From Verrucomicrobiota bacterium (lineage in GTDB: Bacteria > Verrucomicrobiota > Verrucomicrobiae > Chthoniobacterales > UBA10450): DNA of 7,422 nucleotides. This document shows positions 1 through 6,862 of this stretch, in pieces. The stretch covers positions 9,357-16,778 of the forward strand of contig QHOZ01000008.1 of the NCBI GenBank assembly GCA_003219495.1, written 5' to 3'. Below the pieces are notes generated by a model that saw only the letters and a program-made list of their open reading frames with translations, ran no database searches and was not told where the DNA came from. A program made the translations under genes and the position numbers. Numbering within the stretch: position 1 is the stretch's first letter; the number at the start of each line of letters is the position of its first letter.

Positions 1-848
1 AAAACGAACCCGACCGCCGTTAGCAGAGTCGCGAACCCGGGCCGCAAATTCTCCGTCACATCTTCCGGAAGCGTCTTGATGATGTTGCGGAATTGCGCGT
101 CGCCCTTCTCCGGAAATTGCGAGCGATAATTGTCCTCGAGCGTACCCAGCTCCGCCTTCGCTTGGTCGAGTGTGATGCCCGCCTTCAATCGCCCGATCAC
201 GCGCAGGAACGTCGAGCCGCGCATCATCTTTTCATGCGAGAAACCGGGAATCACGATCGGCTTCGTCGTCCAGATATTGGCATTTGGTGTCCCCGTCCAG
301 GAGACCGGCATGCTTGCGATCACACCCACGATCGTGTGCGCCACGCCATCGAGCCCGATCGTTTTTCCGATAATGTCCTGGCTGCCGGCAAATCGCGCTT
401 TCCAGAAACGCTCCGTGATGATGGCCACATCGGCACCTTCTTCTTCTTGCGGCAGAAAAGTTCGTCCCATGATTGGATGCACACCGAGCACGTCGAACCA
501 GTTCGCGGTCACTTTGAAAATCGGCACCGACAACGGATCGCCGAGACCCGTCACCGTCGCGGCCTGTTGATTCTCCGCCGCGAACCCGGAGAAAATCGCC
601 TGCGCGTCGCGATAAAGCATGAATCGCGGCGCCGACATCTGGAACTCGTCCGTCCGGTCTTTCCCCTTGGTTAGGATGTGCAAGACCCGCTCCGGTTCCT
701 GGAACGGCAGGCCTTTAAGGAAGAGATCGTTGATCAGCGAAAAGATCGCTGTGTTCAGTCCGATCCCGAGAGCAAGCGTTCCGATCGCGATGAGTGTAAA
801 CGCCGGGGATTGCCGGAGTTTTCGAAACGCGAAACGGAGATCGTTCAT
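1..848 (-). CDS. ADOP-type ABC permease D, N-terminal part, open to the window edge
   Basis: Direct translation from ATG at 848 gives 282 uninterrupted codons to the window edge. The start MNDLRFAFRKLRQSPAF aligns with B and C. Helix 1 lies at about 16-38 (TLALGIGLNTAIFSL). The periplasmic domain follows at about 45-265, with VTGLGDPLSV, NWFDVLGVHPIMGRTFLPQEEEG, ERFWKARFAG, HTIVGVIASMPVSW and STFLRVIGRLKAG. The edge falls in the second membrane helix (LRPGFATLLTAVGFV). No stop, frameshift or missing motif is visible, unlike A, B and C. About 520 further codons, covering the rest of module 1 and all of module 2, would be expected beyond the window. The gene follows C by 9 nt and is probably in the same transcript. 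Function is as for the family: a membrane-embedded permease half-pair lacking its own ATPase, substrate unknown. Confidence 0.92.
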   Translation of the reverse strand, partial: MNDLRFAFRKLRQSPAFTLIAIGTLALGIGLNTAIFSLINDLFLKGLPFQEPERVLHILTKGKDRTDEFQMSAPRFMLYRDAQAIFSGFAAENQQAATVTGLGDPLSVPIFKVTANWFDVLGVHPIMGRTFLPQEEEGADVAIITERFWKARFAGSQDIIGKTIGLDGVAHTIVGVIASMPVSWTGTPNANIWTTKPIVIPGFSHEKMMRGSTFLRVIGRLKAGITLDQAKAELGTLEDNYRSQFPEKGDAQFRNIIKTLPEDVTENLRPGFATLLTAVGFV

Positions 849-857
849 AAAACAACC
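849..857 (-). other. C-D spacer, 9 nt, no Shine-Dalgarno sequence
   Basis: Between the TAG of C and the ATG of D lie only GGTTGTTTT on the coding strand. The 31-nt mini-ORF spacer seen at the other two junctions is absent. The short gap is compatible with direct re-initiation after termination of C. No promoter can be seen in such a short gap, so D is presumably co-transcribed with C. Confidence 0.6.
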
Positions 858-1883
858 CTACTCGGTGCGTAATGCTTGCACTGGATCGACAAGTGTTGCG
901 CGGCGCGCCGGCAAGAGGCATGCCACGAGAGCGATTGCCGCGAGCATGATCGTCGCGCCGCCGAGCAGCGCCGGATTGTGCGCCGAAACTTCAAAAAGCT
1001 GCGAAGTTAGCAGACGCCCGAGCGCGAACGCCGCCGCCATTCCGATGACAAGTCCGGCTATGACCGGCCGCATCCCTTGATTGACCACGAGTCGCAGCAC
1101 GTCCCGCGTTTGGGCGCCGAGCGCCATGCGAACGCCGATCTCGCCGGTGCGTTGCTCAACCGTGTAAGCGACTGCTCCGTAAATCCCGATGCTGGCAAGA
1201 AGCAACGCCACGCCCGCGAAAATTCCCAGTAACCACGTCATCAATCGCGCTTGCCCGAGCGCTTGGGCAAGGACGGCATCCATCATTTGCGGTACCGCGA
1301 TCGCAAGGTTTGGATTCACCTTGTTAATCACGGATTGAACAACCTTTGTCGCCGCGTCCAGTTTCAGATTCGTGCGAATCGTGATGTTCATGAATGGAAA
1401 ATTCTCCTGCGACCACGGAAGATAGAATTCCATTCCGGGCGCTTCGTTTACGCGAACCGAACGAACGTCACCAACGATGCCGACGATTTCGTAAGGGACG
1501 CCGAGACTACTAACGAGCAGCGTTTTCCCAATCGGATTCTCGCCGGGCCAAACTTTTTTCGCGCCGGCCTGACTAACGAGACAGACTTTTTGCGAATCAC
1601 TGGTGTCGTGCTCATTGAACTCACGGCCCGCGAGAAGCGGAATTCCCCATGTCTTCAGATAATTCGGCGCGATGTCGTGGCTCGGGCCGTTGGCGCGTTG
1701 CTCGATCGGCGGAACTTCGCGATCGCCGCGCGCGTAAAGTGTGCGATTGCCGCCGTTGAGCGGAATGTCGCCGCTAACGGTCGCGGTTTCGATGCCGGGC
1801 ACATCGCGCAAGGCATCGAGAGTTTTCTCAACTAAGCGCTGGCGCGATATTGCGAAGTCGGTAGAGTGATCGCACCGGTCCAA
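858..1883 (-). CDS. Permease C, second open segment (periplasmic domain 2 and last three helices)
   Basis: Homology begins at about 1844 with RQRLVEKTLDALRDVPGIE and runs to TAG at 858. It contains periplasmic domain 2 (PGENPIGKTL, EIVGIVGDVRS), helices around LLGIFAGVALLLASIGIYGAVAY, VIAGLVIGMAAAFALG and IMLAAIALVACLLP, and the motif EIGVRMALGAQT. The nominal start is a TTG inside the end of the first segment, with no ribosome-binding sequence, so this part is unlikely to be made independently. Confidence 0.65.
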   Translation of the reverse strand: MDRCDHSTDFAISRQRLVEKTLDALRDVPGIETATVSGDIPLNGGNRTLYARGDREVPPIEQRANGPSHDIAPNYLKTWGIPLLAGREFNEHDTSDSQKVCLVSQAGAKKVWPGENPIGKTLLVSSLGVPYEIVGIVGDVRSVRVNEAPGMEFYLPWSQENFPFMNITIRTNLKLDAATKVVQSVINKVNPNLAIAVPQMMDAVLAQALGQARLMTWLLGIFAGVALLLASIGIYGAVAYTVEQRTGEIGVRMALGAQTRDVLRLVVNQGMRPVIAGLVIGMAAAFALGRLLTSQLFEVSAHNPALLGGATIMLAAIALVACLLPARRATLVDPVQALRTE

Positions 1884-3268
1884 AGATTTTGCGTTCGGAA
1901 TCCGATGTTTTGCTGCGTGAGGCGAACGAAACTGGTGATAAGCAAAGCGGCGCCGGCCAAAAGCGTGACCGACAATGCAACTTGCGCGCCGACCAGAATT
2001 TTCCGAAAGCGCTGCTGGCGCACACTTCCGGCGGTTCCGCGTCCGCCTTCTTTTAACGAATCAACAAGGTCGGCATGCGAGCCTTGCAATGCAGGATAAA
2101 TCCCCATCAACAAGCCAGTCAAAAGGGATAGTCCGATCGTGAAGAGCAACACCGGCATGGAAACGCTGGTCGCGGTGTTCGATTCGAACGGGAGAAAATT
2201 CGCAGCCATTCGGGGCACGAGCGGAACGAGACGCCATGCGACAAATGCTCCGGCGAGACCGGCGATTGCGCTCACGAGCACGCTTTCGAACACAAACAAT
2301 CGCACCACGCTTGCTCGCGAAGCGCCGATGGCCATGCGCAGCGCGATCTCGCGACGTCGTCCGCTGAACCGAACGAGCAAAAGATTGGCAACGTTGCTGC
2401 ATGCAATGAGCAAAACGAATGTGACCGCGGCAAAAAGCGTGATAAATCCGGCGCGAAAGTTTTGCGTGACGTCTTGCGGCAGAGTGCGAACGGTCGACGT
2501 CAACGAGCTGTCGATCTTGTTCGGATATTGCGTGCGATAACTTTGATCGAGCGAAGGCAGCCCGGCCTTCACCTGGTCGAGGGGCATTCCGGGTTTGATT
2601 CGACCGATGACGCGGAGAAAACTCGTGCCGCGCATCATTCGATCATAACTGAATCCAGGAAGTTGGAATGGTTTCGTCGTCCACACTTCGGCAACCGGGT
2701 TCGCACCGAACCACGTGACGGGCATGTTCGGGATAACTCCGACAATCGTGTGCGGCATGCCATCCAAGGTGATGCTGCGACCGATCACGTTCGGATCGCC
2801 GCCGAGTCGTTTTTGCCAGAAGGCTTTTGTGACGACGGCTACGTCAGCGCCTTCCTCTTCCTCCGGCAGGAAGTTGCGTCCAAGAATCGGCCGAACGCCG
2901 AGAAGATCAAAGTAGTTTGAAGTTAATCTTCCCCCAAAAACCTGAACGGCATCGCCCAAACCGGTCAGGGTGAACAAAAAAAAGTTTTCGGCGGCAATTG
3001 ATTCGAAGAGCGTCTGCCCATCGCGATAATGGAAATAGCGCGGGGCGGAGACGCCGATGTCCTCGAGGCCGCGCGATTTGTCGCCGCCCATCAAATGCAC
3101 AACGCGCGACGGATCTTTAAAGACCGGAAGTCCGCGCAGAAAGAGATCGTTAACCAGACTGAAGATGGTGGTGTTCAGTCCAATTCCAAGCGCGAGCGTG
3201 AGCACTGCAATAAAAGTGAACGCCGGCGATTTCCGAAGTTTGCGTAGAGCGAATTGAATGTCCTTCAT
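1832..3268 (-). CDS. Permease C, first open segment (module 1 plus helix 5)
   Basis: Four hundred seventy-eight codons from ATG 3268 to TAG at 1832. The segment holds a complete first module (helix, periplasmic domain, three helices), the linker and the first helix of module 2. It resembles a free-standing MacB-type subunit with one extra C-terminal helix. Almost no out-of-frame sequence is added, since the stop lies within a few codons of the break. Confidence 0.75.
   Translation of the reverse strand: MKDIQFALRKLRKSPAFTFIAVLTLALGIGLNTTIFSLVNDLFLRGLPVFKDPSRVVHLMGGDKSRGLEDIGVSAPRYFHYRDGQTLFESIAAENFFLFTLTGLGDAVQVFGGRLTSNYFDLLGVRPILGRNFLPEEEEGADVAVVTKAFWQKRLGGDPNVIGRSITLDGMPHTIVGVIPNMPVTWFGANPVAEVWTTKPFQLPGFSYDRMMRGTSFLRVIGRIKPGMPLDQVKAGLPSLDQSYRTQYPNKIDSSLTSTVRTLPQDVTQNFRAGFITLFAAVTFVLLIACSNVANLLLVRFSGRRREIALRMAIGASRASVVRLFVFESVLVSAIAGLAGAFVAWRLVPLVPRMAANFLPFESNTATSVSMPVLLFTIGLSLLTGLLMGIYPALQGSHADLVDSLKEGGRGTAGSVRQQRFRKILVGAQVALSVTLLAGAALLITSFVRLTQQNIGFRTQNLWTGAITLPTSQYRASA
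1838..1850 (-). other. Deletion/frameshift junction in permease C
   Basis: The coding strand reads CAATATCGCGCCAGCGCTTAG here. The first frame gives QYRASA then a stop; the frame with homology downstream gives RQRLVEK. Alignment with B (ARYPDAATRAQFMQRLH) leaves four to five residues missing. The frame relation needs a loss of 3n+1 bases, so 10 or 13 nt fits. Confidence 0.75.
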
Positions 3269-3303
3269 GGTTGAGTGGAGTTGAGGTGGTTCACGAAATT
3301 CAT
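3265..3303 (-). promoter_or_regulatory. B-C junction: 12-codon mini-ORF bridging stop and start
   Basis: This is the same arrangement as at the A-B junction. ATGA overlaps the B stop, a 12-codon frame reads MNFVNHLNSTQP, and its TGA overlaps the C start ATG. The spacer (coding strand CACCTCAACTCCACTCAACC before ATG) has no Shine-Dalgarno sequence. Frame and both overlaps are kept, but the five base differences from the other copy change five of the twelve residues, so any function probably lies in ribosome handover and not in the peptide. Confidence 0.4.
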
Positions 3304-3314
3304 TCGGCGCGCAA
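3269..3314 (-). repeat. Junction repeat, copy 2 (end of B plus B-C spacer)
   Basis: This is the partner of the repeat at 5638-5683: an identical 20-base core spanning the last codons and the stop, then an ungapped spacer of the same 31-nt length with five substitutions. The C-D junction lacks it. Confidence 0.85.
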
Positions 3315-5396
3315 CGCTTGAACCGGATCAACCAACGTGGCGCGGCGCGCTGGAATCAGGCAGGCCAACAAGGCCGCAAGCGTGAGCACGGTCGCGGTCG
3401 CGCCGAGTAAGAACGGGTTGTAAGGCGAAATTTGGTAAAGCTGCGCGGCGATTAGCCGCCCCGCCGCAAATGTTCCGATCAGACCAAGAACGAGTCCGAT
3501 GATGACCGGATTCATTCCCTGCCGCACAACCAGGCGAAGCACGTCCGCGGTTTGCGCGCCCAGGGCCATGCGAACGCCGATTTCGCCGGTGCGCTGTTCG
3601 ACCGTGTACGCGACGGCGCCGTAAATTCCGATCACAGCGAGGAGCAGCGCAATTCCGGCAAACACGCCGAGCAACGTCATGGTCAGGCGTTCCTGCCCGA
3701 GCGATTGCGTAACGATTTCATCAAGCGTGCTCGGTTGAAGAATGGGAATTGTGTTGTCGATCTTGTTGAGAACCGCGCGCACAATTGCGTTCGTCGCTTC
3801 CGGCTTCGTTGCCGTCCGAACAACGACATTCAAAAACGGTGCGCTGCGCTGCGGCCACGGGCGATAAAACTCGACGTCGTTGGTTTTCTGGAGCTCGTCG
3901 GAACGCACGTCGCCGACCACACCGATCACTTCGGTTGCCAATCCGGTTCCGTTGTCGGTCCCGAAAAGCATCTGGCGTCCGAGCGGGTTTTCGTTTGGAA
4001 ATAGTTTCTTCGCGGTGGAGCTGCTCAAGATAACCACAGGTGGCGAATCGACTTTGTCCTGCTCGGTAAAATCGCGACCGGACAAAAGCGGAATGCCAAG
4101 CGTGTGAAAATATTGCGGCGAGATGCTGCGGGTCAGGCCGAGCGGGCGTTGATTAATGGGAACGGGATTTCCGTCCGCGCGCGTGTAAGGCGAGCGGGAA
4201 GTATTACCCGACAGCGGAACTGCGTCGGTGATGCCCACCGATTCAACCGCTGGAGCGTTTTGCAGATCGGCATGCAACCGCTGCATAAATTGCGCGCGCG
4301 TCGCCGCATCGGGATATCTCGCCGGCGGTAATCCGATTCCACCCGCCCAAATCCGCTCGGTCCGAAATCCGGCATCCTGCCGGCTGAGCCGGAAAAAGCT
4401 GGAAACGAGAAGGCCCGCGCCCGCCAGCAACACCACCGACAAACCGACTTGCGCCGTGACCAAGCCGCGACGGAAACGATGTTGTCCGCGACTGCCACTT
4501 GTTCCGCGGCCCCCTTCTTTTAATCCATCGACCAAATCTGCTCGCGAACTTTGCACCGCGGGATAAAGGCCCATGAGCAAACCGGTCAAGAGAGATAGGC
4601 CGATCGCGAAAAGCAGGACCGGTAAATGTAAAGTCACGCCGCCCTCGAGCGGAATGTTTTGTCCGGCAACGCGCGGCACGATCGACACCGTCCAAACCGC
4701 GAGCAAAAGTCCAACCGCTCCGGCGATCGTGCTGACGAGCGTGCTCTCGAAAACGAACAAAAGGACGATGCTTTTTCTTTCCGCGCCGAGCGCCATGCGC
4801 AATGAAATTTCGCGTTTGCGTCCGGTGAAACGCACTAACAAAAGATTCGCGACGTTGCTGCAAGCAATGAGCAGCACCGCGCTGACCGCTGCGAGCAAAG
4901 TGAAAAACGCCGGGCGCAAATTTCCGGTCACGTCTTCGGCGGCGGCAACGAGGTAGGGCGACCAGGTGTTATCGGCCGCGTCGGGCCGTGTCTGCTTGTA
5001 GCTTTGATACACGGTCTGCATCGCCGCTTGCGCTTGCGACATCGACACGCCCGGTTTCAATCGGCCGATTACGCGCATGAAACTGACCCCGCGCAGCAAT
5101 CGGTCTTTGGTCAGGCCCGGTGGATCGAACGGTTTGTTGCCGAAAATTTCTGTGTTGGGTCCCCACCACGAGATTGGCGGATTGGGCAACACGCCGACGA
5201 TTGTGCAGGCGACGCCATTCAAGGTGAGGCTGCGCCCGAGCACGGCTGGATCGGAGTTCAGCCGTTTTTGCCAAAAACGTTCGGTCACCAACACTACGTC
5301 GCCCGCGTTATCTTCTTCCGGCAGAAACGTTCTGCCGAGGATTGGTTTGACGCCGAGCAAATCAAAATAGTTGTGTGAAAGCAGTTTGTGCGTCAC
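3300..5396 (-). CDS. Permease B, main open segment
   Basis: From SHNYFDLLGVKPILGR (about 5378) to TGA at 3300 the permease is intact for about 690 codons. A GTG at 5394-5396 opens this frame six codons before the homology, but no ribosome-binding sequence precedes it. Without helix 1 the first periplasmic domain would lack its membrane anchor, so this piece is not expected to work as a normal transporter. The absence of any other stop over 2.1 kb shows that the lesion is recent or artefactual. Confidence 0.7.
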   Translation of the reverse strand: MTHKLLSHNYFDLLGVKPILGRTFLPEEDNAGDVVLVTERFWQKRLNSDPAVLGRSLTLNGVACTIVGVLPNPPISWWGPNTEIFGNKPFDPPGLTKDRLLRGVSFMRVIGRLKPGVSMSQAQAAMQTVYQSYKQTRPDAADNTWSPYLVAAAEDVTGNLRPAFFTLLAAVSAVLLIACSNVANLLLVRFTGRKREISLRMALGAERKSIVLLFVFESTLVSTIAGAVGLLLAVWTVSIVPRVAGQNIPLEGGVTLHLPVLLFAIGLSLLTGLLMGLYPAVQSSRADLVDGLKEGGRGTSGSRGQHRFRRGLVTAQVGLSVVLLAGAGLLVSSFFRLSRQDAGFRTERIWAGGIGLPPARYPDAATRAQFMQRLHADLQNAPAVESVGITDAVPLSGNTSRSPYTRADGNPVPINQRPLGLTRSISPQYFHTLGIPLLSGRDFTEQDKVDSPPVVILSSSTAKKLFPNENPLGRQMLFGTDNGTGLATEVIGVVGDVRSDELQKTNDVEFYRPWPQRSAPFLNVVVRTATKPEATNAIVRAVLNKIDNTIPILQPSTLDEIVTQSLGQERLTMTLLGVFAGIALLLAVIGIYGAVAYTVEQRTGEIGVRMALGAQTADVLRLVVRQGMNPVIIGLVLGLIGTFAAGRLIAAQLYQISPYNPFLLGATATVLTLAALLACLIPARRATLVDPVQALRAE

Positions 5397-5637
5397 GATA
5401 ATGTTGAAACTTCGGAACGGAGGACGGCATCTGCTTCAACTCACGCTCCTTCGATTCGCCGTAGATGCGGACGATGCGGTCGGGATCCTGAAATGGCAGA
5501 CGACGAAGAAACAAATCGTGCATCAAACTGAAGATTGCGGTGTTCATCCCGATGCCGAGAGCGAGGGTAATGATCGCAATCGCACTGAACGCAGGGGATT
5601 GTCGAAGTTTACGGAAAGCGAATCGAATATCGTTCAT
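5362..5637 (-). CDS. Permease B, N-terminal open segment
   Basis: Ninety-one codons from the ATG at 5637 to TGA at 5362. They contain the signal-anchor-like helix 1 and the first part of periplasmic domain 1 up to YRDAQTAF, where homology to C and D ends. The last few codons are out-of-frame read-through. Translated alone, this would be a membrane-anchored stub with no transport function. Confidence 0.6.
   Translation of the reverse strand: MNDIRFAFRKLRQSPAFSAIAIITLALGIGMNTAIFSLMHDLFLRRLPFQDPDRIVRIYGESKERELKQMPSSVPKFQHYRDAQTAFTQLF
5376..5392 (-). other. Deletion/frameshift junction in permease B
   Basis: YRDAQTAF in one frame is followed at once by SHNYFDLLG in the +1 frame. C and D carry 27 or more extra residues between these points, including the TGLGD motif and its surroundings. 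The frame relation implies a loss of 3n+2 bases, about 80 nt. The unit spacing agrees: B start to C start is 2369 nt, and adding 80 gives about the length expected for an intact unit. Confidence 0.8.
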
Positions 5638-5672
5638 GGTTGTTTGGGGTTGAGTTGGTTCATGAAATTCAT
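5634..5672 (-). promoter_or_regulatory. A-B junction: 12-codon mini-ORF bridging stop and start
   Basis: The A stop TGA lies inside ATGA, which also opens a small frame reading MNFMNQLNPKQP. That frame ends at a TGA overlapping the B start codon, again as ATGA. The 31-nt spacer has no Shine-Dalgarno sequence before the B start, so re-initiation through this frame is a plausible coupling route. The same layout recurs at the B-C junction. What is seen is the overlap geometry; translation of the mini-ORF is an inference. Confidence 0.4.
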
Positions 5673-5683
5673 TCGGCGCGCAA
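5638..5683 (-). repeat. Junction repeat, copy 1 (end of A plus A-B spacer)
   Basis: The last codons of A, the TGA stop and the 31-nt spacer match the B-C junction at 3269-3314. The first 20 bases (5664-5683 against 3295-3314) are identical. By hand alignment the spacers agree at 26 of 31 positions with no gaps. This marks a shared origin of the two junctions. Confidence 0.85.
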
Positions 5684-6862
5684 AGCGCGGACGGGATCGA
5701 CGAGAGTTGCGCGGCGCGCTGGCAAGAGGCAGGCAAGGAACGCGACTGCGGTCAGAATCAAGCTGACCGCGATCATCATTCGCAGATCGGTTGCGCCAAT
5801 TCCGAAGAGCAGACTTTGCAATAATCGCGTTGATGCGAGCACACCGAGGAGACCGAGCGCCAGTCCAAGCCCGACGAAGCGCATGCCCTGGCCAACGATG
5901 AGGCGCAACACGTCGTAACGTTGCGCGCCGAGCGCGAGACGAATTCCGATTTCCTGCGTTCGCTGCGTGACGGAGTAACTCATCACTCCGAAAATTCCCG
6001 CGGCCGCAAGCAACAACGCGACCAGCGCGAACAAACCAACCAGCATCGCGTTCAAACGCGGCTGCGCGATTGACTGCGAAACGTAATCGGTGAGCGGACG
6101 AAACCGATAGACGGGCACGCCTTTGTCGATCTCGTTAACGGCATCGCGCAACTCCGCGCCGACCGTTCGCACATCTTGCGACGTCCGAACCAGAACCATC
6201 AGCGTCTGCACCGGGAACTGCTCGTGCGGAATGTAAATTTGCGGCTTGGGCGCTTCCTTCAAGCTGATGAGATGAACATCCTGAACCACGCCGACGATTT
6301 CGCGCAGCGGCGGATCACCCGGCTCGGCCGAGCCGTTAGGCTGAATGCGTTTGCCGATCGGATCTTCGCCGGGGAAAAACTGTTTCGCGAAACTCTCGGT
6401 GATGATCGCGACTTTGGGCGCGGTGAAATTGTCACGCTCATTGAAACTCCGGCCGCGCACGACATTGGTTCGCAGCGTCTTGAAATATTCGTGCGTGACG
6501 ACGTTCACCTGCGCTTGCGGCTGGTTCGATTTCGGTTGCGGACGCTCTTGAATGTCGAAAGTGAAAACGATTTCGCTGCCGCTCAATGGAATCCACCACG
6601 ACGCAGCGGCGGAATTCACTCCGGGCAAGATCGACAATCTCTCGAGCAACTTGCGAAAGAAATCCGAGGCCTGGCTGCCTTTGCCGTAATTGCTGTCCGG
6701 CAATGCGATTCTCGCGGTGACCACGTTTGCCGGATCGAATCCCGGCGGCACGCGTTGCAGGCGCACGAAACTTTCGCCTAACAAGCCGGCGCTCGCGAGC
6801 AACATCAGTGCGAGAACAATTTCGGCGACGACCAGAAGTGAGCGCGTGCGTCCGCTGTGCAC
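5669..6862 (-). CDS. Permease A, second open segment (module 2: helix, periplasmic domain, three helices)
   Basis: Family sequence resumes in the +1 frame at VHSGRTRSLLVVAEIV and runs without a stop to TGA at 5669, about 397 residues. On its own it has the topology of a classical MacB-type subunit: one helix, a large periplasmic domain (motifs TARIALPDSNY, GEDPIGKRI, EIVGVVQDVH) and three helices near the C-terminus. A GTG at 6860-6862 is the first candidate start in the homologous region, but the purine-rich GGAAGGA abuts it with no spacing, so independent initiation is doubtful. Confidence 0.6.
   Translation of the reverse strand: MHSGRTRSLLVVAEIVLALMLLASAGLLGESFVRLQRVPPGFDPANVVTARIALPDSNYGKGSQASDFFRKLLERLSILPGVNSAAASWWIPLSGSEIVFTFDIQERPQPKSNQPQAQVNVVTHEYFKTLRTNVVRGRSFNERDNFTAPKVAIITESFAKQFFPGEDPIGKRIQPNGSAEPGDPPLREIVGVVQDVHLISLKEAPKPQIYIPHEQFPVQTLMVLVRTSQDVRTVGAELRDAVNEIDKGVPVYRFRPLTDYVSQSIAQPRLNAMLVGLFALVALLLAAAGIFGVMSYSVTQRTQEIGIRLALGAQRYDVLRLIVGQGMRFVGLGLALGLLGVLASTRLLQSLLFGIGATDLRMMIAVSLILTAVAFLACLLPARRATLVDPVRALRAE

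Larger units (their letters stand above)
858..3268 (-). pseudogene. ADOP-type ABC permease C, small deletion with frameshift
   Basis: This is a two-module MacB/FtsX-like inner-membrane permease. The start ATG at 3268 (MKDIQFALRKLRKSPAF) aligns with B and D. Layout by residue: helix 1 about 16-38; periplasmic domain 1 about 45-265 (TLTGLGDAVQV, NYFDLLGVRPILGR, HTIVGVIPNMP, FLRVIGRIKPG); helices about 273-298, 322-350 and 371-394 with EIALRMAIGASR; linker LKEGGRGTAG at 405-414; helix about 424-446. Periplasmic domain 2 then begins, and the frame breaks after TLPTSQYR at about residue 475, where TAG follows at once. The rest continues in another frame from RQRLVEKTLDALRDVPG to PARRATLVDPVQALRTE and TAG at 858. 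Four to five codons are missing at the break compared with B. Expected intact length is about 806 residues. Confidence 0.88.
1..5637 (-). repeat. Tandem paralogue array of permease genes B, C and D
   Basis: Three closely related units follow one another in the same direction, with start codons at 5637, 3268 and 848 (spacings 2369 and 2420 nt). Their N-termini and the C-termini of B and C align almost without gaps, and many short stretches are nearly identical at the DNA level, for example around the EIGVRMALGAQT motif (about 3550-3630 and 1110-1190). The array arose by duplication. The imprecise boundaries and amino-acid divergence show it is not a very recent event. Confidence 0.8.
3300..5637 (-). 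pseudogene. ADOP-type ABC permease B, internal deletion with frameshift
   Basis: This is a two-module inner-membrane permease of the MacB/FtsX-like ADOP type. ATG at 5637 gives MNDIRFAFRKLRQSPAF, matching the N-termini of C and D; the in-frame extension upstream overlaps the end of A and is not used here. Layout: helix 1 at about residues 16-38 (ALGIGMNTAIFSL), periplasmic domain 1, helices with SNVANLLLVR and EISLRMALGAER, linker LKEGGRGTSG, helix 5 (VGLSVVLLAGAGLLVSSFF), periplasmic domain 2 (PNENPLGRQM, EVIGVVGDVRS), then three helices with EIGVRMALGAQT and the tail PARRATLVDPVQALRAE. Near codon 87 about 27 residues present in C and D are missing and the frame shifts by one. With roughly 80 nt restored, the length would be about 805 residues. 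There is no ATPase domain, and the substrate is unknown. Confidence 0.88.

Noticed and set aside
93..674. Long plus-strand open frames, e.g. 93-674, 1251-1835, 3552-4004, 6176-6781 and 6727-7401
   Set aside because: All lie opposite well-supported minus-strand permease codons, are Arg/His-rich, lack recognisable domains and are expected by chance from GC-rich coding DNA with few antisense stops.
4243..4863. Minus-strand open frame of about 206 codons inside permease B (also 2061-2402, 4133-4498, 4969-5274)
   Set aside because: These are alternative frames of intact permease sequence, with Arg-rich low-complexity translations and no domain signature.
5638..5736. In-frame N-terminal extension of B (and of C at 3269-3331) upstream of the chosen ATG
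   Set aside because: The extension overlaps the last codons of the preceding gene, and the chosen ATG aligns exactly with the N-termini of the paralogues including D, where no such extension is needed. The similarity of the two extensions is just the shared junction repeat read in another frame.
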